DNA of 64,000 nucleotides, taken from Acidilobus sp. 7A (GTDB lineage: Archaea > Thermoproteota > Thermoprotei_A > Sulfolobales > Acidilobaceae). Below, one piece after another: positions 59,694 through 64,000 of the stretch (the stretch's first letter is position 1; every line of letters starts with the position of its first letter). The stretch lies in contig NZ_CP010515.1 in the NCBI RefSeq assembly GCF_003431325.1, forward strand, positions 1,116,001-1,180,000. The letters run 5' to 3'. The notes beneath the pieces are model-generated. The model was not told the origin of the DNA. It searched no databases and saw only the letters and a program-made list of their open reading frames with translations. The position numbers were made by a program, and so were the translations under genes.

Positions 59694-60463
59694 AGGGCCG
59701 ACCTGGCTTCCCTCAGGGCCCTGAGCTGCGACTCAAGGTCCCTCGGCGACGATATGATTACGCCGTCCACGCGCTCCCTCAGTGCAGAGACCGCCTCCTT
59801 CACCTCGTCAGGCATCACCAGCTCCTCCCTTGGAATAGAGCTCAGCAGCTCCGCGTTTGCCTTACTAAGCACCACCAGGTAGACGTACACTTTAGCGTTC
59901 CGCTGGTGCGCGGCCCTGGAGACGTCGCCAATTAGGGGGGAACGCCACGGCCTTGTCACAACATAGAAGTCCGCCCCCGAGGAGACCCTCTGGAGGACCT
60001 GCTGAACGGGCTTCGCGAGGCTGAGCAGGTGTCCAACCTTCACCTTCAACCCAAGGCCCCTTATAGTGGCTGCCACATCCTCCGGCGTCGCGGAGCATGG
60101 TGAACCTATCGAAGGCCTGTCGCCCCTGAGGAGAAGGAGCCTTGAGATGCCCAGGGACTCCATAGCCATGGCGACGTTCACGGCACCTAGGTGGGCCGTG
60201 TCAAGCAGCCTAAGGTGCGCAATTATATCAACATCATTCCTCATACTTGCCTTAAGCGCAGCCGAGACTACTGGCGATGAGGGCGACGGATACCCAAGCG
60301 GGGCATCTGGCACGTCAAGCGAGTCAGCCAGCTCAATGAGCCTTGAGGCTATTGATACGATCTTGTTAAATGACCTCTTCGGCGGCAGCTCTGCTATTAA
60401 CTCGAAGTAGCCCAAAGCACCCTGCCTTGAACTAGCTTTCGCCAAGTGCTTTAAAGCCACCAT
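59690..60463 (-). CDS. MetF-like (methylenetetrahydrofolate reductase family) protein
   Basis: 257 residues. FELIAELPPKRSFNKIV near the N-terminus matches the start of MTHFR-type TIM barrels, and SRLLLLRGDRP corresponds to the strand with the folate-contacting Asp region. The protein is shorter and more divergent than bacterial MetF. It may reduce a C1 pterin carrier in methionine synthesis, but FAD binding cannot be confirmed from motifs alone. Confidence 0.65.
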   Translation of the reverse strand: MVALKHLAKASSRQGALGYFELIAELPPKRSFNKIVSIASRLIELADSLDVPDAPLGYPSPSSPVVSAALKASMRNDVDIIAHLRLLDTAHLGAVNVAMAMESLGISRLLLLRGDRPSIGSPCSATPEDVAATIRGLGLKVKVGHLLSLAKPVQQVLQRVSSGADFYVVTRPWRSPLIGDVSRAAHQRNAKVYVYLVVLSKANAELLSSIPREELVMPDEVKEAVSALRERVDGVIISSPRDLESQLRALREARSAL

Positions 60464-60501
60464 AATTCAGCGTGTGAAGAGCCTGATGTTGCCGCTAAAT
60501 G

Positions 60502-60533
60502 ACCCTCTCACCGCCCTGGAGGGCGAGGCTTTC
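60502..60533. repeat. GC-rich hairpin between the MetF-like and DGGGP synthase genes
   Basis: CCGCCCTGGAGGGCGAGGCTT shares all but one or two bases with the hairpin at 27382-27412. Both lie between genes. They look like copies of one palindrome family, possibly right ends of IS200/IS605-type elements or reused terminators. Confidence 0.35.
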
Positions 60534-60595
60534 AGCTGTAAAAGGTCTAGCTTTAATGTCGTGTGATGCTACCGCAATACAATCACCTAGCAGCG

Positions 60596-61441
60596 CTAAA
60601 GGGCGCCTAGGGCAAAGCCTAGCAGCGCCAGCGGCACGGCATAAAGTATAGCGTCCTTGACTCCTAGGGCTATCTTCTTGCTGGGTGACGCGACGAGCCT
60701 TAGGGACTCATACATGAATATGAGGTCCACGAGAGCTATTGGGACGCTGTAGTAAAGCCTGTTAGCTATGCCTATAAGCGGTGGAACGAAGCTTACAGCT
60801 ATAGCGGCTAAGATAAAGGCCACAGAGGCGAACGAAGCCCTCCTAACTCCCCAGCTCACCGCGAGGGTGCGCACGCCATGAAGCCTGTCGCCCTCAACGT
60901 CGGCCACGCCCTTCGCTATTTCCCTCCCTACCATGAAGAGGAATATCATGAGCGACTCCAGGGCCACCGCAGAGTTTATGCCGTCACTCATAACGGCCCC
61001 GTAAAGCATGGGGGACACGCCGGTAAACGCTACCATGGCGTTCCCGAGAAGGCCTAACTTTTTAGTGACAGTGTCGTATAAAACAGCGTCCACATACGAT
61101 ATAGCCGCCACTGCCAGCTCGGGTAGCCCCATGACAGCGGAGATCGCTAGGCCCAGGGCCGATATAATGGCGAACAAGGCCTTAGCCTCCCCAACGGTTA
61201 CTCTGCCTGACGGTATGGGCCTCTGCGGCGCGTTCACCGCATCTATTCCTAAGTCCACTATGTCATTAAGCACCATCGCTGATGACGTGAGAAGGAACGC
61301 CACCAGGACCCCTCCAACTAAGTCGAGGGCTGGCGGCAGCCAGCCCCTTCCAGCAACGATGGCTCCGACTATCACTATAAGTCCCATCATGAGCCCGTTC
61401 AGAGGTCTCATCAGCTCTACTGCAGCTGTTATCTTAGCCAA
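60596..61441 (-). CDS. UbiA-type prenyltransferase, digeranylgeranylglyceryl phosphate synthase
   Basis: 281 residues with about eight membrane helices. The two Asp-rich motifs are VLNDIVDLGIDAVNAPQRPIP (first) and GREIAKGVADVEGD (second), the pattern of archaeal DGGGP synthase, which adds the second geranylgeranyl ether chain to glycerol-1-phosphate in membrane lipid synthesis. TTG 61441 is divergent from PCNA and seems to share one TTATAA box with it. Confidence 0.9.
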   Translation of the reverse strand: MAKITAAVELMRPLNGLMMGLIVIVGAIVAGRGWLPPALDLVGGVLVAFLLTSSAMVLNDIVDLGIDAVNAPQRPIPSGRVTVGEAKALFAIISALGLAISAVMGLPELAVAAISYVDAVLYDTVTKKLGLLGNAMVAFTGVSPMLYGAVMSDGINSAVALESLMIFLFMVGREIAKGVADVEGDRLHGVRTLAVSWGVRRASFASVAFILAAIAVSFVPPLIGIANRLYYSVPIALVDLIFMYESLRLVASPSKKIALGVKDAILYAVPLALLGFALGAL

Positions 61442-61472
61442 CAGGGGCCCTAGCTTGCATGGGACTCTCTGC

Positions 61473-61478
61473 TTATAA
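61473..61478. promoter_or_regulatory. Palindromic TATA box shared by DGGGP synthase and PCNA genes
   Basis: TTATAA is the only clear TATA element in the 69 bp between TTG 61441 (minus) and TTG 61511 (plus). Both starts are at compatible distance, about 34-35 bp from its centre, so it may drive transcription both ways. Confidence 0.45.
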
Positions 61479-61510
61479 ACTGTGAAGTGCTCATATCCTT
61501 AGGGGCAGCG

Positions 61511-62407
61511 TTGAGCGAGCTTGAATCCCAGATTGGCAGCCCTGCTGCAAGGATAAGGTACCCTGACGCCAAGCTCTTCAAGTCGATAGTTGACTCGCTT
61601 GCCGAGATAGTTGAGGAGGCCTCATTCACAATAACCAAGGACGGAGTCAAGGTAGTAGGCCTTGACCCTGCTAAGGTGGCTTATATAGAGGCCACGATAC
61701 CTTATTCAAGCTTTCTCGAGTATGAATTATCCCAGGACTCTGTTGTCATGGGGGCTAACCTCTCACTGCTCTCAAGGGCCCTGGTAGAGACTAAGAAGGG
61801 CAACAGCGTTGAGTTCAGGGTGACACAGTCCCAAGTGCTCATAAAGGTCGAAGGCCAGGCCAAGAGGACCTACTTGTTACCTAACATAGAGGTCTCCCTT
61901 GAGATGCCCGAGATGAAGCTTGACCATGATGTAGACGTGAGAATAATGGCCGACCCGTTCAGGAGGGCTATTGAGGACGCCGGCGAGTTCAGCAACACTG
62001 TTGAGTTCGAGGCCACCGATACGTACTTTGCGGTCAGGGCTAGCGGGGGCAGGAGGGCTGAAGCCAAGTTCCTGAGCGGCTCCGGCTCGCTCATATCGCT
62101 GGAGGTCAAGAGCCCAGCGAGGGCGACCTACGACTACAGCTACCTTGACAAGGTACTCTCCCTGGCCAAGGTGGCCGAGCAGGTGGAGGTCATGTTTAAG
62201 ACTGACAGCCCCGTGGAGCTGAGGTTCGACTCGGCGACCTTCTCGGTAAGGTACATATTGGCGCCATATGCTGCTGGCGCCGAGACTCCTGGGGAGGGCG
62301 GCGGGGGAAGGAGAGGGAGGGCGACGAGGAGAAAGGAGGCAGAGGAAAGCGAAGGGACAGAGTCTGAGGAGGGCGACGAGGAATCTGAGGAGTCGCCAGA
62401 GGGCTGA
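61511..62407 (+). CDS. pcn: PCNA sliding clamp with C-terminal charged tail
   Basis: 298 residues. RIRYPDAKLFKSIVDSLAEIVEEASF opens the first clamp domain (shown here as the family start), GLDPAKVAYIEATIPYSSF and the C-terminal FSVRYILAPYA close the second. It rings DNA as trimer for polymerase, ligase and Fen1. The first about 12 residues before the family start are extra, and about 45 residues follow the usual end: a Gly/Arg-rich then Glu-rich tail, unusual for PCNA. TTG 61511 fits the TATA at 61473; the frame is open to 61487. Confidence 0.93.
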   Translation: MSELESQIGSPAARIRYPDAKLFKSIVDSLAEIVEEASFTITKDGVKVVGLDPAKVAYIEATIPYSSFLEYELSQDSVVMGANLSLLSRALVETKKGNSVEFRVTQSQVLIKVEGQAKRTYLLPNIEVSLEMPEMKLDHDVDVRIMADPFRRAIEDAGEFSNTVEFEATDTYFAVRASGGRRAEAKFLSGSGSLISLEVKSPARATYDYSYLDKVLSLAKVAEQVEVMFKTDSPVELRFDSATFSVRYILAPYAAGAETPGEGGGGRRGRATRRKEAEESEGTESEEGDEESEESPEG

Positions 62408-62416
62408 GCTTTTTTA
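62408..62416 (+). terminator. T-rich tract after the PCNA gene
   Basis: GCTTTTTTAC directly follows the PCNA stop. A run of six T fits archaeal intrinsic termination, which needs only U-rich RNA. Confidence 0.4.
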
Positions 62417-62449
62417 CATCAATAGAGATCCTTTACAGTATTATGCCCG

Positions 62450-62625
62450 CAACATGCTGGGTGGATAACCCTCGCCTGATGGGGCAATGCCCCCAAGGGC
62501 TAGGGGGATGGGGAGCCGTAGATGGAAGCCCAGCGGCGCGGGGCTTGACAGCCGCCCATGAGCCTACGCTGATCGCCTATGAGGCGCGGGCGAGGTGGGG
62601 TCCCTACGCCCGATCATGAATAAGC
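62450..62625 (+). mobile_element. Structured noncoding segment, possible third tnpB-end relic
   Basis: GC-rich segment with GGGGCAATGCCCC and AAGCCC/GGGCTT hairpins, CGCCTATGAGGCG, and long-range CCTCGCC/GGCGAGG pairing (about 62470 with 62590). A short frame from 62469 to TGA 62559-62561 reads NPSPDGAMPPRARGMGSRRW in context, loosely like the TnpB-type tail at 36 kb. It could equally be an independent structured RNA; a TATA-like TTTACAGTATTA is near 62432. No intact gene lies between PCNA and the aldehyde-dehydrogenase-like gene. Confidence 0.3.
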
Positions 62626-62660
62626 TTAAGATGGTTGAGGTGAGGGCGTGGGGCAAATGG

Positions 62661-63992
62661 TCAGAAGACGAGTAGGGCCCTCCTTGAGGCAGGCAGCTCA
62701 GGGCCCTCGCTGAAGTACCTCGCAGGGTCGCCCACAACGTGACACATTGCCTTAAGCAGCTCAAATGAGTCGTCCCTCCCCCATACCACGGCTCCAGTCC
62801 TTGACTTTGCCACAGAGTATGCCGTGCTGAGGCCGCCGTATACTATTACTGAGGTCGCGCTGTTCAGCATTGACACTGTCTGCACGACCTCGGAGCAGTC
62901 GTCGTACAGCGACACAGAGATTATAGGTGCCTCCACGTCGCCCCAGAGGATCTCAGCGCCCCGCGGCACTTCGCTCAGCACCACGGGGGACATGTAATTG
63001 CCCTCAGCTCTGGCCTCGCCCAGCGCCCTCGCACCCCTTGACGTTGCATCGCTCACAAGCTTAGCCGCCCTGTCCACAAGCCCCCTCGTCCTAAGGGGTC
63101 CAACGTCCTTACCCTCAAGAGGGTCACCCACGCTGAGCTGGGAGATGTAGTCCTGCATGGAGTCCACCAGGTCCTCCCCAAGGCCCCTTAGGGCCAGGAC
63201 CCACCTGACCGACCCACAGGCCTGACCAGCGTTAGAGACCGCCGACTCTACTACCTTCTTTGCAAGGCCTTCCACGTCCTTAGGCTCAGCGCAGAGAAGC
63301 AGCGCCGCCCTGCCGGAGCAGTTAGCTATAACGTTGCTGAAGCTCCTCCTGAGGGACCTGTACGTGAACTCCCTGCCGAAGAGCACCACCGAGGCCACCT
63401 CCTCAGCCGGCAGGGTCCCATAGGAGCTCGTGTTTATCATTGAGAGGAAGTCGCCGAGGTCCGTCTCCCTCAGCGCCGAGAGGGCGGCTGCCACTGAGGC
63501 TGAGGCCTGCCACGGGGGTTTGACCACGGCCGGCATGCCGTTGGCCAGGAGCGTCGAGGCCCCAGCTATTGAGCCAAAGAAGGGGGATGTGAAGGGGGGC
63601 AGGACGAGCCCTACGCCCTCCCTGACTATAACTTGAGCTGAGGTCCACTCGCCACTTAGATCAAAGTGAGGCCTGCCAGTGGTAGTGGTGCCCCTGGAGC
63701 TCAGGAGCTCCTGCGCCTGAGAGATAAACGACTGAGAGGCCTCCACCTCCTCCCTGGCGTCTGGCAGCCTCTTCCCAGTCTCGGCCGATATTATCTTAGC
63801 TATGACGTCCTTGTAATCATCTATAGTGTCTGAAGCCTCGGCCAGCACCTCAAGCCTGTCAGAGGGCGACATCAGGGAGAGGGCGTCGTACCTTAGGTCA
63901 AAGGCCGCCTCAAGGTCCTGCGTAATTACAACGTAGTACCTGTGGCCCAGCGGCGTCTCAACCCAGACCTTCCTGCCCTGGTCCCTTGACAT
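62661..63992 (-). CDS. Aldehyde-dehydrogenase-superfamily protein with atypical active site
   Basis: 443 residues, ATG 63992, start eight bases inside the window. The Cys nucleophile is in SNAGQACGSVRWVLAL. The strand that normally reads LELGGK, holding the general-base Glu, is IANCSGRA here, so Glu seems replaced by Asn. Other elements are shortened: VVKPPWQASASV corresponds to the NAD-binding loop and the protein is about 40-50 residues shorter than classical members. It may be an acyl-enzyme-type or non-oxidative relative. Substrate unknown. Confidence 0.75.
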   Translation of the reverse strand: MSRDQGRKVWVETPLGHRYYVVITQDLEAAFDLRYDALSLMSPSDRLEVLAEASDTIDDYKDVIAKIISAETGKRLPDAREEVEASQSFISQAQELLSSRGTTTTGRPHFDLSGEWTSAQVIVREGVGLVLPPFTSPFFGSIAGASTLLANGMPAVVKPPWQASASVAAALSALRETDLGDFLSMINTSSYGTLPAEEVASVVLFGREFTYRSLRRSFSNVIANCSGRAALLLCAEPKDVEGLAKKVVESAVSNAGQACGSVRWVLALRGLGEDLVDSMQDYISQLSVGDPLEGKDVGPLRTRGLVDRAAKLVSDATSRGARALGEARAEGNYMSPVVLSEVPRGAEILWGDVEAPIISVSLYDDCSEVVQTVSMLNSATSVIVYGGLSTAYSVAKSRTGAVVWGRDDSFELLKAMCHVVGDPARYFSEGPELPASRRALLVF

Positions 63993-64000
63993 GCCAGCTA

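Noticed and set aside
1-64000. tRNA or rRNA genes
   Set aside because: I looked for the conserved T-arm word and for rRNA blocks on both strands and found none that fold into a cloverleaf.

Overview
The window is a gene-dense, GC-rich stretch of archaeal chromosome, most likely from a thermophilic crenarchaeon close to Acidilobus (Acidilobales); the genus is my inference. Archaeal and crenarchaeal markers include a PCNA clamp, a DGGGP-type lipid prenyltransferase, GTP cyclohydrolase III, an O-phosphoserine-type cysteine synthase, a pilin-like class III signal peptide, TATA-box promoters about 26 nt upstream of leaderless or GGTGA-led genes, and heavy use of GTG and TTG starts. No rRNA, tRNA, CRISPR array or intact transposon is visible.

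Layout. 1-4.4 kb: end of a PAP2-like membrane protein, a frameshifted unknown gene, an isochorismatase-type hydrolase, two tandem MFS transporters, an unknown gene. 4.4-14.3 kb: housekeeping, with NAD(P)HX repair (Nnr), an SDR with altered active site, a CDGSH protein, a signal-less substrate-binding-like protein, a chain of phosphodiesterase and JAMM protein next to a site-2 protease and SAH hydrolase, enolase, and a zinc-binding acidic protein. 14.4-25 kb: CutA, a C2H2-like protein, an aminotransferase, a FAD oxidoreductase, SAM hydrolase, a large surface GH57 glucanase, RNA cyclase, a P-loop ATPase. 25-35.9 kb: DUF981 and thioredoxin-like pair, a GIY-YIG protein, HAD phosphatase, isocitrate dehydrogenase, MtnA, a lumazine synthase/GTP cyclohydrolase III pair for riboflavin or deazaflavin, a nucleotidyltransferase, a large pilin-like surface protein, and a NAD-kinase-like protein.

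36-46.8 kb: a complete five-gene Opp/Dpp-type ABC importer operon on the minus strand, then an isoaspartyl peptidase and an amidase. 46.8-50.2 kb: fused trehalose-6-phosphate synthase/phosphatase and a glycosyltransferase. 50.2-56.5 kb: PPP-type phosphatase, then the most interesting locus: a cysteine synthase of the OPSS type facing a tightly coupled trio of SelD-like protein, acylphosphatase and TusA-like sulfur carrier, with a palindrome between the two start regions; galT and galK follow. 56.5-64 kb: a DapA/KDG-aldolase-family enzyme, an MFS transporter, a MetF-like protein, DGGGP synthase divergent from PCNA, and an aldehyde-dehydrogenase-like gene.

The gene set suits a heterotroph that degrades extracellular alpha-glucan, imports peptides or oligosaccharides, uses galactose by the Leloir route and makes trehalose. 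Main points outside ordinary annotation: two genes whose conserved N-termini require a CTG start behind a GGTGA motif; a compact minus-strand structured RNA candidate at 35.9-36.05 kb with its own TATA box; three relics resembling 3' ends of IS605-type tnpB genes without the transposase; and a palindrome set in the SelD-like/OPSS intergenic region.
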